Assembly: GCA_900555735.1 (NCBI GenBank) | Contig: USMI01000113.1 | Coordinates: forward strand, 1-6,395 | DNA length: 6,395 nucleotides | Source of the DNA: an uncultured Eubacteriales bacterium | GTDB lineage: Bacteria > Bacillota > Clostridia > Oscillospirales > Oscillospiraceae | Reading direction: 5' to 3' | In this document: positions 6,382-6,395 of the stretch, piece by piece | Numbering within the stretch: position 1 is the stretch's first letter | Layout of the letters: each line of letters starts with the position of its first letter | Program-made: the position numbers and the translations under genes | Notes under the pieces: generated by a model | What the model was told of the DNA's origin: nothing | What the model saw: only the letters and a program-made list of their open reading frames with translations | The model's database searches: none

Positions 6382-6395
6382 TATGTATGATCATA

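Overview
The window holds one minus-strand operon for an F1Fo ATP synthase, read from the right edge to the left: atpB (a), atpE (c), atpF (b), a fused delta-alpha gene in the atpA position, atpG (gamma), atpD (beta) and atpC (epsilon). The seven genes are packed with gaps of 4 to 17 bases or short overlaps. A strong rho-independent terminator lies just after atpC. The order is the standard bacterial B-E-F-(H)-A-G-D-C, but there is no free-standing atpH.

The main surprise is the peripheral stalk. The alpha gene carries about 75 extra N-terminal residues that match the C-terminal domain of subunit delta (OSCP), joined almost directly to a normal alpha N-terminus. The N-terminal helical domain of delta, which in known enzymes caps the alpha N-termini, has no counterpart here. 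A covalent delta-alpha link may replace the usual non-covalent contact, which raises a stoichiometry problem: three alphas but only one stalk per enzyme.

Two Fo subunits are also unusual at the N-terminus. Subunit c has a signal-peptide-like leader ending in an Ala-Phe-Ala site followed by an acidic linker. Subunit a has a Lys-rich start and an extra hydrophobic segment before its usual first membrane helix.

The organism is probably a GC-rich member of the Bacillota, class Clostridia, near the gut Oscillospiraceae/Ruminococcaceae. This rests on the sequence style of subunits c and gamma, the strong AGGAGG-type ribosome binding sites and the GC-rich codons; it is an inference, not an identification. 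The promoter is not in the window: only 29 bases lie upstream of atpB, so an atpI gene or promoter further upstream cannot be judged. Bases 1-146 hold the terminator and a short palindrome, with no gene that I can support.

Together the products form a rotary ATP synthase. The a subunit and c-ring carry ions across the membrane. Gamma and epsilon turn with the ring inside alpha3beta3. The b dimer with the delta-derived domain holds the head still. No second system (mobile element, CRISPR, defence genes) is visible.
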